The notes below the pieces were generated by a model. That model ran no database searches, was not told the origin of the DNA, and worked only from the letters and a program-made list of their open reading frames with translations. From assembly GCA_019188255.1 (NCBI GenBank), contig JAETXT010000001.1, positions 1,674,001 to 1,738,000 of the forward strand: DNA of 64,000 bases, in the 5' to 3' direction. Shown here one piece after another: positions 1 to 11,194 of this stretch. The position numbers and the translations under genes are program-made. How positions within the stretch are numbered: position 1 is the first letter of the stretch; the number at the start of each line of letters is the position of its first letter. Source of the stretch: Verticillium longisporum (Eukaryota; Ascomycota; Sordariomycetes; Glomerellales; Plectosphaerellaceae).

Positions 1-502
1 AGGGGTGTAGACGCCAGGTCCGGGGGCGTAGGCGAGCTGGGTGCCAGTAAGGATGTGGAAGTAGTCGTTGGAGGTGTGGCGGCCGGTGTGACCCTCAGTG
101 CCAATGGCTGTACCGAAGATGATGAGGTACTCGGTGATGCCTGGCAATCACGTCAGTTGGAGTCACAGATAGGTCAGAAGGTAGGCTGAGCTTACTGGCG
201 TGGATGATGTACATGGCGCCCATGGCGCCGCCGGCGTTGTTAAACACCCACTCCTCGTGCAGGTTCACGACGTCGGGGTGCCTCTCGTTCAGCTCGGCGA
301 CGATGTAGTTGACAATGTCGGCCGTGTTGTTGCCATGCTCGGCAATGGCGCGGAGTTGAAGGTCGTGGAGGTGGTCGAGGTCGAAGACATAGAAGTTCTC
401 CAAATTCTTCTCGAGGACGACGTAGATAGGGGTCAAGATACCGAGAAGGGTGGCCAGGAAGAAGAACCAGCCGCCAATGCTGTTGTTGCGCGGTGGAGAC
501 AT
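1..502 (-). CDS. ERG2: C-8 sterol isomerase (ERG2), C-terminus beyond window
   Basis: This enzyme moves the sterol B-ring double bond from C8 to C7 during ergosterol synthesis in the endoplasmic reticulum. The start is the ATG at 502, giving an N-terminal membrane segment ([20 protein letters not shown]) followed by the family's conserved stretch around [20 protein letters not shown]. One intron lies at 141-195 (GTAAGC donor, branch CTGAC, CAG acceptor). Splicing joins HAS to [20 protein letters not shown], which is strongly conserved in Erg2. Coding sequence of 149 codons is visible, and the last part of the protein lies left of the window edge. The gene is divergent from CSL4, with 547 bp between the two starts. 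No frame damage is seen. The identification rests on recognised family motifs. Confidence 0.93.
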
Positions 503-1049
503 GTTTGCGCGGATGAGCCGGACGGAAATAGTACAGGGGAAAAAAGGTGAAGGAGTGTGGGAGCGCAATTGGCTTGAGATGGAGTCGCGGGCTCGATGGA
601 GGAGGTGTCGGCAACCCTTATGAACTTGCAGAGTCGAGCGAGCAGTCGACCACAACAAGCGTTGGGGGGGGTGTTTTCGCTGGACCCCTAACAACAGATT
701 CTGCCTGTTGTTACCGCCGGGGACGTCTCTTCCCGATGGCCTGAGAATGGAGACGGAGTGGCTCGAAATCCCGAAAGCGCCTGTCAGATGAGATCTTTGC
801 AGTGCCCGTGGTGGGTCGCCAGCTGCACCACAGGCCCATTGAGCACTAACGCGATCCGCGGGAAGCGATTACTGCTTGTCGCGACCGAGACCAAAATTTC
901 CCACTCACTCATTCACTTGCCAGCCTTCCTGACCAGCGACAGCTTGCGACGCCAAATCTCACCACCACTCACCCCCCTCACAACCGATCACGATTTCGAG
1001 AGAACTCACTCACACGTGCAGGGTTTCTGGGACTTCGGATCATCCGGCC
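503..1049. promoter_or_regulatory. Divergent promoter region ERG2 / CSL4
   Basis: This 547 bp stretch separates the two divergent start codons and must hold both promoters and 5' leaders. It is pyrimidine-rich on the CSL4 side just before the ATG. I see no convincing ORF. No specific factor site is claimed. Confidence 0.5.
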
Positions 1050-1747
1050 ATGGCAACGGACGCCATTCCTCAGACTGCCGTTCCCGGCACCGCACTCGGC
1101 CCAGCCTCTCGCTACCGCTCCGGCGCCGGCACTCACATTCATGAAGGCATCGTCGTCTCCTCCCTGCTCGGCCGAGTAACCGTCGACACACCTGCCTCAG
1201 CAAACGGCCCGGCCAAGCGCCTGACGCGCATTGCCGGCGTTCTCAACTCGCCGGCGGACCGAGCAACGATCTCGGTGTCGAGGCATGGTGGCAAGAAGCG
1301 CGAGGCACTGCCCGATGTCAGCAACATCGTGCTATGCCGCGTGCTGCGCCTGATGCCTCGACAGGCGATAGTGTCGATTCAGCAGGTTGGCGACACGGTG
1401 CTGCAGACGGAGTGGCAAGGGGTCATTCGGTCGCAAGACGTACGAGCGACAGAGAAGGACAAAATCAAGATCCATGAAGCGTTCAAGCCAGGCGACATTG
1501 TGAAGGCGCAGGTGGTGAGTCCGATCCGGGGCGCAAGCCGTTAGGTATTGCGAGTATGGTGCTGACTGCAGGACAGATCTCCTTGGGTGACCAGGCGAAT
1601 TACTACCTGTCGACGGCGAGCAACGAGCTGGGAGTCATCATGGCGACGAGTGAGGCTGGCAACGACATGGTGCCTGTGAGCTGGAAGGAGTATAGGGACC
1701 CGGAAACGGGGGTTGGCGAGTTGCGCAAGGTCGCGAAGCCCAATTGA
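1050..1747 (+). CDS. CSL4: Exosome complex component Csl4
   Basis: Csl4 is an S1-domain cap subunit of the RNA exosome, which degrades and trims RNA 3' to 5' in nucleus and cytoplasm. Two exons, 1050-1514 and 1577-1747, join at a 62 bp intron (GTGAGT donor, CAG acceptor) to give 211 aa. The N-terminal part carries the family's GTHIHEGIVVSSLLGRV segment. The S1 barrel crosses the splice junction: GDIVKAQV is joined to ISLGDQANYYLSTASNELGV, a very typical Csl4 sequence. The frame is intact. The protein is shorter than the yeast one (about 290 aa), which is usual in filamentous fungi. Confidence 0.92.
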
Positions 1748-2927
1748 AGACAAAGCTAAGCTCTACGATGCGATTGACGACCGTAGTGTCCGCCGGAAGG
1801 GCACCCGCGAGCCGACTGATCGACCTGGCAGATTTCCCTCGGCCTTGCCGGTCGTGTTGGCGAGAGGTATGCGCCCCCAGTCAGGTCAGTGTCTGAAACA
1901 CGGCAGCATGAGCATGACCGTCGTACCAGTACGACAACTCGCGGCAAGAGGAGCAAAGAGCAGGGGAGCTCCGACAAAGCACGGCCAGAAGTTGGCCTTG
2001 TCATCGGTTAAGCAAGTCCGCCATGCGAAGGCTTCAGAAAATTCGGATACCACCTTGGCATATGCAGCTGGCATGGCGGGGGGGGGAAGGGGGTTAATTG
2101 ACTGGACATATTGGCCTGGGCCCGTTTGAGCGGGAGGTCGAGCACGGAGGATGATGCGTGGCAGGTTTGCTGTTCGCTGCAGTCGGAGCACGCCCAAGCA
2201 ACCAAGACACAATATTGGACAGGACAGGTAGCTCTCACGGTCGTCGGTCGTCACTGAGATTGCCCAGAGCCCAGAGCGTCTGCCTGACTTAGTCTCCCTC
2301 AATATACATAGTAAGGTCCTTCGAGCTTGACAGGTGCCCCTTGCCCTCTGCTGCATTCAACGATGTGGCTTGTCGTTGGAAAAGTGCAGTGACAGCCCCC
2401 AGAATGTGGGGCCTCTTATGGATGCACTACGATGATCCATGCTTCCTTCCTGGTCTCGTTCCACGTCCCTTCCTTTCCGTGTCCCTGGAACCCCCCCATT
2501 CGTCCAGTCGTCCTTTCCGCCTAATCCTAATTAATCTTCGTACCGCGCAGGGGCGCAGCTGCCCATGTGAGAAATGACCCGGACCTAGAGGGGGCTTCAC
2601 CTTTTTAGACTCTCCCCCCCGCCACCAAACATACCTCAGCCCGACGCAAACCCAAAGCCCAGCCCGATACTTAGCCCAGCCATCGTCCTCCCATGCAGCA
2701 TCAAAGCGAAGTAGTTCAAGAATCATAAAATGCCAGGCGCCTCCTCCCGCCCCCACGCGACCCCCTACCCATCATCCGTTGGAGAGATCATCAACTCGGC
2801 CAGCTTGACTCTCGGTCGCCGTTTTCCCTCCTCCGCTGGCGCAAGTTCACAGTCACAAAGAGTCTAGACGCCTTTTCAGACCGCCTCCTGGCTACCTCGA
2901 GCACAACCACCACAGCACACGCACACC
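1748..2927. other. Intergenic, no gene seen
   Basis: These 1180 bp lie between CSL4 and the Sec2-like gene. Only short overlapping ORFs without recognisable motifs are present. A G-run occurs near 2083-2090. The right end contains C/T-rich sequence typical of a fungal 5' leader. Confidence 0.6.
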
Positions 2928-3900
2928 ATGAGTGCGACTCTCACCATGACGACGACAGCGACCACGCCGCCACTGCCGGCGACGCTTTCGCTATCGACCG
3001 AACCCCCGTCCCCGCCGCCATCCGCCTCCCATTGCTGCCCAGGCTGCGGCTTGGTCCTCCCACCACCCCTCGAACCCACCACAAAGGAGCTGGCCCGCTC
3101 CGCAGACAGAGACAGTGCTTACATCCAAGAAGCAGCTGCTTCTCTCCTTGAAGCCCAAGCCCGCATCGCCGACCTGGAGGCCCAGGTCCGTCTACTGAAC
3201 CAGAAAGCCACCGCTGCCGTTGACCGTTGGGCCGATTACGAGGACGAGCTTGCGAACCTCCGCAAGCAGGTCAACGCCCAGCCTCAGCCCAAACAGTCAC
3301 CGCCACAACAACCCCTCCCATCTCCGAGCAGATCATCATTCCTCCCGACCGCAGGCGTTGCGAATCGCCTGTCAGCGATGCTGTCGCGCAAATCGACGCC
3401 TAATCTTCGGCCGAGTTCCATTCCGTCGACGCCGACTTTGACAAGGACCCCGGCGCCGGAGGAGGAGGGTTTTGGGGATGATGGTCCGGCGCACCCGCTG
3501 AATGCGCATGCCGACCTGCTCTCTGCTTTGCATCATGAGCAGCATCTTCGCCGCGCCGCCGAGTCACGTTTGAGCACCACGGACCAGGAAGTGGAAGAGC
3601 TGTCCGTCTCTTTTTGAGCAAGCCAATGAAATGGTGGCCACGGAACGGCGGGCAAGGGCTCGACTTGAGGAGCGGGTTGAGACGCTAGAGAAAAGAGAGG
3701 CGGACAAGAAGCGGAGGCTCGATCGGCTTGAGGGCGCCGTAGGCCGCATAGAGCGTGTGAGATCCTTGTTGGGCGAGGAGAGGCTGAAGAAGATGCGAGA
3801 GCAGTCACGAGTCGAGAATGACATGGTAGGGAGGACAACCCCGCCGCAGGATGATGAAGAGGCCAATGTTTTGGTTGAGCAAACCGACACAAGAGACTGA
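2928..3900 (+). CDS. Sec2-type Rab guanine nucleotide exchange factor, frame-broken
   Basis: The product resembles short fungal proteins with the Sec2 N-terminal GEF coiled coil, which activates Sec4/Rab8-type GTPases on secretory vesicles. After a Pro/Thr-rich start there is a CCPGC motif near residue 36. A coiled coil rich in Ala, Glu and Leu follows from about residue 55 to 115, then a Ser/Pro linker, then the Sec2 signature helix. That signature is split: EEVEELSVS is in one frame and FEQANEMVATERR in the next, meeting at the T-run at 3611-3615. Reading through needs either two missing bases (probably CT of a TCTCT tract) or a +1 shift at TTT-TGA. The remainder (LEERVETLEKRE, DRLEGAVGRIERVRSLL) is a typical Sec2 coiled coil. 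Expected length is about 324 aa. No intron could explain the break. Confidence 0.8.
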
Positions 3901-4205
3901 TTGAGGGATTCATGAATCAACTCTCGGTATACAAATTACGATGAAATGAAGCATAAGCATTAGAGATCAACGGGACATGGCAGGCAGGCAGGCTCGGGTG
4001 AGCAGTAATGGGATGTCAGGACAAGGATGGCATTTCCTTCATTAAGGTCTGGATGTTTGGGCATTCGTATATAGAGGCCGAATAATGAGGCACTGGCTGA
4101 GTTTGCTAATTGGCTTCACGACCCATCAACCTGCGTTCGGCGATATCTCTGCTCGGGCCTGCTGGACCAACGAATACACTGTTACAGTAGGCTGATTGGA
4201 ATTCG

Positions 4206-4305
4206 AGGCGTTGATGACACACTTGGCTCGGCAGAACAGTACGACGCAGCGTATTAGGCGTTGACAACGCAGTCGGCTCAGCAGAACTGTACGACACAGT
4301 GCGAT
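4206..4305. repeat. Imperfect 50-bp tandem duplication
   Basis: Two adjacent 50 bp units (4206-4255 and 4256-4305), each starting AGGCGTTGA, align without gaps. They differ at 12 positions, of which 9 are transitions. A third partial unit begins AGGCG at 4306. The copies lie between the Sec2-like gene and the HET gene and do not overlap a supported coding region. Confidence 0.75.
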
Positions 4306-4492
4306 AGGCGGGTAGACCTCACACCCACCACGAAGCACAGCCCGTTCGTTGCAGCCTGCGTCCAAAGACATACATATTCAGCGTTGTTTCCTGATCCATT
4401 CGTTATACAATCCTTAACCTAGCCTTACTGTCATTCTCAAACACATCGTCCAAGAAGGTACTTCGTTGATAGACCACGAACCCAAGCTCGCC

Positions 4493-6639
4493 ATGTCTTC
4501 ATTTCCATACGAGCACCTCGACCTCTCCACCTACGCGCCATTCGCCTCCTCATTCTTCGCAAAGGTGGCCATTTCGATCCCATCCGATGCAATCTGGTTC
4601 AGGCAATCCTGGACGACCAAAATCTGATACCCTACAAGGCTCTGTCATACACGTGGGGTGATGCTTCCGACCGCATTGAGATCAAAGTTGACGAAAGGAC
4701 GTTTGGTATCACAAGAAATCTTTATGATGCACTGGATCATCTACGAAGCGAGACGACAGATATATTTCTCTGGGTTGACGCTGTATGCATTGACCAGGAG
4801 CATCACAAGGAGCGCAATCACCAGGTCGGCCAGATGAAGCGCATCTACGAGAATGCCGACAATGTTATCATCTGGCTAGGACCCGGCAGCCATGAGACCG
4901 ATACCCTCTTCAAGATGATTCAACGGCTCGACAAAGAAAGCGCCGAGATATCTCGGCGGGCACCGATCGATACATGGATTGCCCGGTGGTCAGATCTCTT
5001 GTACGAAGGCAGTCGCATTCCGGCTTGGCAACTTAACATGCTGCGCGATGCACTCCGAGAAACTCTCGCGAGGAAGTGGTTCGAGAGGATATGGGTCATC
5101 CAGGAAGCCTACAACGCCAAAACGGCCACAGTCGTCTGTGGGTACAGTGCGGTCAGGTCGAGGACGTTCGCTCTCATGCCGGCCGCTATGGGCATCGAGC
5201 CCCTCCTACAACAACAGGCCCTGTTGGCGGTTATGCCAGGGCCTCTGCGATGGCAGAACAGAAAGCCCGAGTCGCGGAGCCTGAAGACGCTGCTCCAACG
5301 ATTCGGCGATTGCCAAGCGTCGGATGAGCGTGATGATATTTTTGCATTACTTGGTATCGCCTCGGATGCCTCACAGGATGGCATCCTGCAGCCGCGATAT
5401 GACCTCCCCATGATGACTATTTTGAGAAGCACGATATCCTACTTGGTTCTCGGGACTGTGCTCGACAAATCATTTCAGTTACCTGAGTGTACCTTTCGAG
5501 ATTTATGCCAGTGACTGCATCATCTCCTGGAAGAGCTATTCAAGTGGTCTTTAAGCCACTGCCACAAACTGGCTTCGATTCTCACAAATGACAATGAGCA
5601 TTCGATTCTCGCTTTCCGTCAACATCCTATTCTGCGCCTTCTGAATATGAACAAGGTCGCAACCCCCGACACGGCGTTGCTTACTCTTGATGGCGTGGAC
5701 GTTAATGTGATGTATGCCGGCTACCTACTACTTCACATGGCTGTGATTGTCAGCCATGCAGAACTGGTCAGGCTGATCTGTAAAGACAAGCGCCTTGACA
5801 GAGCCGCGCGGGACACCAATCTACTGACGGCCCTGGAGCTGGCGGTAAAGAAGAATAATGTCACAATAGTCAAGATGCTTCTCTCGAAACACATCGCTGG
5901 ACGGCAGCTCCGTCACTGGGACATCAGGAACTCTCTCGAAACTCCCCTCATCATTGCTGCAAAGCAGGAATCGACGGGCTGCCTCGAATTACTACTCCAG
6001 GCAGGCGCAGAAACCGACTCCGGTCCCCGGGAACGATGGACGCCACTCGGGATGGCTAAGGCAATGGGGCACTTGAGGTCACTGCGGATCCTGCTCGAGT
6101 ATGGGTCGGATCCCGATGGAGACCGATACCCCAACACATCCCTCCCCGTACCTATCAATACCATGGCTAAGATGCAGCGCTTGCTCGATAGCTGTGGCCG
6201 TCGCACTTCGTATTGGTTTCGGCTGTACCAGAGATGGTTCTACTTGAGGCATGTGAAGACCCAGCGCATGGAACTAGCCCGCACAGTCACTAGGATGACT
6301 ACGCTGTCCATCATCAAGAGTACGGAAACAAGAAGTCCAAGCCCAAAAAGCTTCGAAGCACTCTTCAGGAAAGGCCGCAGGGAGCGAATGAGACGTTTTG
6401 AGATATCTCGTAAACGGCGCCAAGTTGGACTTAACGATGCCCTTAGAAGGTTCGAACCTGCGATTTACAATGCACTAACACCACAGAGACATCGGACTCA
6501 CCAATCACCCCTCAATTCTATATATCCGATCTTTGTGAAGGCAGCGGGGCGACCACGGCCAGAAGAGCAACCATGGCCGGCATGGTCACCATGGGCAACA
6601 CCGCCACCAGATATAGATCAAGCAATGGAAGCTGCCTAG
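4493..6639 (+). pseudogene. HET-domain / ankyrin-repeat protein, disrupted
   Basis: HET-domain proteins mediate heterokaryon incompatibility and related death or defence responses in filamentous fungi. From ATG 4493 the first 17 codons are in one frame. The HET domain then continues in another frame from about 4543, consistent with one C lost from TTCCGC. Visible HET motifs are ALSYTWGD, LWVDAVCIDQ, ERNHQVGQMKRIYENAD, IIWLGPGS and ERIWVIQEA. An in-frame TGA at 5512-5514 then interrupts the frame. The same frame resumes directly and encodes several ankyrin-like repeats (LLHMAVIVSHAELVRLI, TPLIIAAKQESTGCLELLLQAGAE, TPLGMAKAMGHLRSLRILLEYGSDP) and a basic C-terminus. Repaired length would be about 715 codons. 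The frameshift resembles the assembly errors seen elsewhere, but the nonsense codon does not, so this may be a true pseudogene. Confidence 0.8.
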
Positions 6640-8233
6640 AGTCGTGTCTGGGCGACTTAAACCCACTGAATCCATGATCAGCGCCAACTCATTGTGCAAG
6701 ATAAATATCAGAGCGGAGTATATATAACTTGAGGAAGAAGACAGCGTATGAGCCCGTCGACGCTTGGCTGATTATAAGGCTGTTCAGCCATTGCTTGTTC
6801 CACAAAGTGACTATCCCTGTCCAGGCGGACATAGACCTGCCCGGTTCATCTCAAGGCAGTGGAAGCACGAACGCAACGGCAGATCACACAAGTTCGGGTG
6901 GCTTGCCCTGGCTGCGGAACATGTCCTGCACTCGTGAGAGAGCACTCAGTACGCACGTGTGAGCCCTTTCCGGTTCCTTCGTAAGCTCGGTCTTGACGTC
7001 AAACCGGACAGAACCCGCCACTGCATCATGTGCCCATGGCCCTACTGATTTCAAAGGGGAGCAATGGGCAAGGCGAAATGAAGATTAGCCAGGAGCTTGA
7101 TCGCACCTTATCCGTAGATAAGCTTTACCTTACCTCGGCATTTGTATGTCCGGCTCTGGTCGATACATCATGTCTCTCATTCGGAGCGGCAGGCCAAGAC
7201 TCGGGAAGACCCCCCAATAAACATGTTTCGTAAGACACCACCCTTTCTTCCAGGTGCCGAGGAGTCGGAACGTGGTCCCTCGAAGTCGAATCAACTGTAA
7301 ACCGACCTTTTGTGCAGCAGAAGAGAGAGGCCTCTGCCGAAGCAAGCCTTCTCCGCTGGGAGCTGGGAGATACGTGAGTTTACCCCTTACCCAGATAACG
7401 ATTGTCCTCGCCCGTCGTTATCTTCTCCCACTACCTACATCGGCTGCCCACAACAGTCATATCTGGCGGCGTTGACAGCCTCCCACGCGAGTCCCCCCAC
7501 GCCCGTTGGTCGTGCAGCGTGGACAGGGTCCGTTGGTAGGTCGGCCACGCGCCGCACAGTCGAGAACTCACCTATATATCTCAGCTTCACGCGCTGGACC
7601 GTTGATCGACGCTCCTCATCCGCTTCCCCTCCTCTTGCGTCCCTCGACTGCGTCATCATTGTGCGTGGCATGCAGCGCGTGGAGACAACAATTCACCAAA
7701 GTTCCAACAGCAAACATAACGCAGGTCAAAAAGCAGCGAGAGAGATATTCATTTAAAACGTCTCATCTTCCATGGATTGTATTTCATTGGCAGCTTCCTG
7801 CTTGGCCTTGTCAACCCAGGGCGAATCCATTCCTAAATTCAAACATCCAGACCCGAACCCCGACTGTGCGGTGTTCGATTTCACCTTTTTTTCGTCTTCC
7901 AATACCCAAACGCCGCGCCAGAATCGCATCCGAGTCGTCGAACGGACTATTATGCTCGCTCATAATATTTGCCCAGTCAAATCCTCTGTAGCCGCTATGC
8001 AAACGCAGGTCGTCAACCCAACCGCGCGCTTCAGTGCCTCCATAGATCGTTCAGGTCATGAAAAACCCCCTCCTCCACAGCAGGACAACATGGCGCCCGC
8101 GACGCCACGGCCTGCAACCACGAAAGAAAACAGACGGATATCCGTCGAACGTATTTATGCCCAGGTAAGTTTGTTGTTTCCCTTGTTGGCTGTTGACCCT
8201 GGGAGCCAAAGGCCCGTCGATGGCGGCGACATG
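6640..8233. other. Intergenic, no gene seen
   Basis: This 1.6 kb gap lies between the HET pseudogene and the 3' end of nmrA. Several overlapping short ORFs occur in all frames but none shows a recognisable domain or a consistent splice structure. The right end probably includes the nmrA 3' untranslated region. Confidence 0.55.
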
Positions 8234-9433
8234 TTAGGCCAGCCATTGTTCTTCGTCCCTCTTCAGTCCTCTCATCACGAGTCCCTCGTCCTCGTCGTCT
8301 TCTTCCTCTTCTTCTTCTCCATGCTCTTCATCGACCCTCTCCTGGGAAATTGTATGGCCCTGGGCCACTTCTTCGTGCAAATCTTCTTCTTCAAGCATCC
8401 ATGTAAGACCATTGGCTTGCTCCTCGAGCGGGAAGACCTCTCGTGCGTATTCCTCCAGGCCCCGAGGCCCTTCCCAAAGCGCCATGGATTGCTCCGGGCA
8501 GCTATCGTCGAGCTCGGCGTCGCCAAAGTATGGCGGTTGCTTTTTGGGGTCATCGTGGCCAAGACCGAAGAGCTTTTCCAGAGCCTCGAGCTGTTCTCGA
8601 TATCCAGTAGGAATCTTCACCTTGAGGTGGATAGGCGCCCTGACATACTTGACGGGCCGACCGACACCTTTGGCGAAGACCTTGCAGGCCTCACGCGGCG
8701 TCAGCATTTCCCAGGCGAGCGCGACGCGCCGGCCACGCCACTTTGACGCGCCGTCCTTGAAGATCTGGATGATGGCGGGCCCGACATCATGCTCAGCATC
8801 GATCCATGGCAGCTTCACATCTTCGTGAAACGGAGCTTCCCAGCGGAAGGACCCATCGGCCTGCAGTTCCATGCAGAAGAGAGGGTATTGCAAGGACGTG
8901 AAGTTGTTGTTGTAGATACCCGTGTACACAAAGGTCGCAGGAAGTTCAATCTTGCGGATGTACTCCTCGACCTGGTGTTTGGAGGCCCATAAAGGCAATG
9001 ATGGCCACTCAGAGTTGTAGGCTGAGTGATCCGGCATGGATGAGTAAATGTAGTGCTGGATATTCGCCTTCTTGGCGGCGTCGGCAAGCGCCTTGCCAAT
9101 CTGAAACTCATCGCCGTAGAAGGTGGTGTTGATGAAGGCTAGCTGCGTGCCCCTGAAAAGGTCGCTGATGAGCTCATGGTTCACTCCTACGCCGGAAATG
9201 GGGCCATTCTTGGTGACGTCGCGGTTGTCGGGTGTGGGCTTGTGTCGCGTGTAAAGCTCACCAACGAGGACGGTCACGTTGGGATTTGAGTTCACTTCAG
9301 TGGCTACAACACCTTCGAGGTTGCGCAACTGGGCGCGGACGTGGTATCCGACGGCGGTGGCGACTCTGATGAAGGAGGCGGCCTGCCGACCGCTGGCATT
9401 GATGACGGCAATGGTCTTGTCGGGTGAGGACAT
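8234..9433 (-). CDS. nmrA: NmrA nitrogen metabolite repression regulator
   Basis: NmrA is a dinucleotide-binding negative regulator that restrains the GATA activator AreA/NIT2 when preferred nitrogen is available. The gene is a single 399 aa exon. The Rossmann-type N-terminus carries TIAVINASGRQAASFIRVA. Further family landmarks are FINTTFYGDEFQIGKALADAA, HYIYSSMPDHSAYN, TFVYTGIYNNNFTSLQYPLF, LPWIDAEHDVGPAIIQIFKDG, IPTGYREQLEALEKLFG and LEEYAREVFPLEEQANGLTWML. These match the Aspergillus and Neurospora regulators rather than generic NmrA-like reductases. An acidic tail of about 45 residues (EEEEEEDDEDE) follows the conserved end. The reading frame is intact. The upstream 4.5 kb is gene-free and contains several GATA-type motifs. 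Confidence 0.93.
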   Translation of the reverse strand: MSSPDKTIAVINASGRQAASFIRVATAVGYHVRAQLRNLEGVVATEVNSNPNVTVLVGELYTRHKPTPDNRDVTKNGPISGVGVNHELISDLFRGTQLAFINTTFYGDEFQIGKALADAAKKANIQHYIYSSMPDHSAYNSEWPSLPLWASKHQVEEYIRKIELPATFVYTGIYNNNFTSLQYPLFCMELQADGSFRWEAPFHEDVKLPWIDAEHDVGPAIIQIFKDGASKWRGRRVALAWEMLTPREACKVFAKGVGRPVKYVRAPIHLKVKIPTGYREQLEALEKLFGLGHDDPKKQPPYFGDAELDDSCPEQSMALWEGPRGLEEYAREVFPLEEQANGLTWMLEEEDLHEEVAQGHTISQERVDEEHGEEEEEEDDEDEGLVMRGLKRDEEQWLA

Positions 9434-9994
9434 GAAGCGCTTAGGGGGCGGAAAGTGAGGGAGTTGTTGCGGGAAACGAGGGGAGACGACTCGGAATAGG
9501 AGGAGCGGGAGTGCTTATGTGTCTTGTTGAACTCGGTTGCTGGCTGGTCGCGTTGGTGGTTGAGGTGATGCGTGGCGGGGCGGATAGGTATCCCGACCCT
9601 GCTGAGTTGAGAAGGCATGAGGGTCACCATGAGAGGCTTTCAGCAGCCCTGACGAACAATGTGCAACGACCAGACGGCGGGAAAGGCAGCAGTGAGAGGT
9701 GTGTTGTAGAGGGAAGATGGAGAGGTGAGGGACGGGAAATTCTGCGACGACGACACAAAGGCCGAAAGTCAGATTGTGTGGAAAGTGTCTGCGCAAAAGA
9801 CGAAAGAGAGAGGGTTGCCCCCGCTGTTCCCCGGATTCGATGGTGTAAGTAAAAGGGTCTGGCGCAGGGCGATGTGGAGAACTGTAAGGGAGGGGGGCCA
9901 CGGCGGCCGGACGACGGTTCTGGCTTTGGTTCACCCTTTGTGCTCGAGAGAATCGGGATCTCGACTTTTTGTCCCGGGCCGGGTGTTGGGAGAG

Positions 9995-11064
9995 CGATAG
10001 GTCAATTGGACCTATGAAGGTGCTTAAAGCTATCGCCAGCAGGAACAGCAAAGATAGCGATCCAATGCAGCACGACGCAAGGGGCAAGCGAAGCGGCGCA
10101 AGGCGTTCGGTTGCAGCGCAACAACGAGCGAGGTCGGACAGCAGATTGCTGTTTCTGAGTAGAGTCAAAACCAGTTGGTTGGTATGCGGTGCGGCACGGG
10201 GTGGATTGTCAAGACTGTAGAGAGCACCTTGATGGGGTTGCGCAATTGGTGAGCGAGATGATGAGCGACAAGATATTGAGGTTAGCAACGAAGGGGCTTC
10301 AAGATCCTGGTCAGGACAAGCTCTGATAGAGCAATCGCGCGCGATAGACCAGATGAGACCTCAGAGAGGGGGTCAAAGCTGGGATGATAAGTCGAAATCC
10401 GGGGTCCCGTCAAGCTAGAAGGAATTTGGTCGTGTGGCTGCGATCACGGTGGTCAAGACGTGACTAGACGATGACTGGTACCGACCAGTCTTTTTCCCAA
10501 AGACGCGCTGAACAGGCGGCCCAGACGATGATGAGCTGTCCTCGATTCTGGCTGGTGTAAAAACCGGGGCTGAACGATAACAGGCTGCTGAACTGGATGG
10601 GATCAAGCGGAAGGGCAGGCGGCGGAATAGAAGAGGGGTGGCTCGAACGAATACGATGCCAAGCCGTCCTGGGATCCTGGCGAAGATGACGGCGTGGAGA
10701 GTTTGTGAGTATTGCGGCCAACCTGCATGCGAATCTGAAGCGAGAGTCGATGAGGAATGGTCCAATCGGGGTGAATGCTGGCCAAGCGTGGCTGCCACCT
10801 AGTCGGCCGTTCGATGTGGCCCGACTTGGGAGGGGCTGCAGAAGGGTTGAGTGGTTGTGACGTTGCGCCGGATGATGAATGCTGTCGGAGGGTTGAACGA
10901 GACCAAGATTCAGGAACGCTTGAGAATCTCTGTGGTTAAGGAGGAGAGCGGGCGATGGGAATGAGAGTTAGTCAGATAGACAGGACTGAACACGCCTGAG
11001 ACGCGTGGGGCGCAACGGTCACTGGTGATGGCGCAATGATATGGTGACTGTTGCCTCTTTATCT
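9995..11064. promoter_or_regulatory. Group of GATA-factor motifs upstream of nmrA
   Basis: HGATAR sequences occur at 9995, 10030 (reverse), 10052, 10324, 10342, 10385, 10575, 10974 and 11059 (reverse). Fungal GATA factors such as AreA/NIT2 bind this motif. The count is only modestly above chance for the length, so function is inferred mainly from the neighbour being nmrA. Confidence 0.35.
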
Positions 11065-11171
11065 CCTGTCTTGCTCTCGATATCGAAAAGGGAAGGAGCA
11101 CGTGGACGTCGGTGTTGGTGAGATACCGTGGATAGATCGGTAGCAAGTAAGGTAAGGGGTACGAATAGTAA

Positions 11172-11194
11172 ATAGGTAGGTACCTAGGTAGGTA
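11172..11194. repeat. GGTAGGTACCTAGGTAGGTA-type simple repeat
   Basis: This is one of several dispersed short tracts built from the tetranucleotide GGTA and its complement TACC. Others lie near 26521, 43664, 48268, 53268, 53525 and 60121. All are in intergenic DNA. Confidence 0.7.

Noticed and set aside
6449..6458. GGTTCGAACC resembling a tRNA B box
   Set aside because: It lies inside the HET/ankyrin reading frame and no A box or cloverleaf arms could be found around it.
7772..8746. 324-codon plus-strand ORF overlapping nmrA
   Set aside because: Its second half is antisense to the intact nmrA exon and its first half has no motif.
9515..10288. 257-codon minus-strand ORF upstream of nmrA
   Set aside because: Ser/Pro/Leu-rich low-complexity translation of C/T-rich DNA that fits a 5' leader; no domain.
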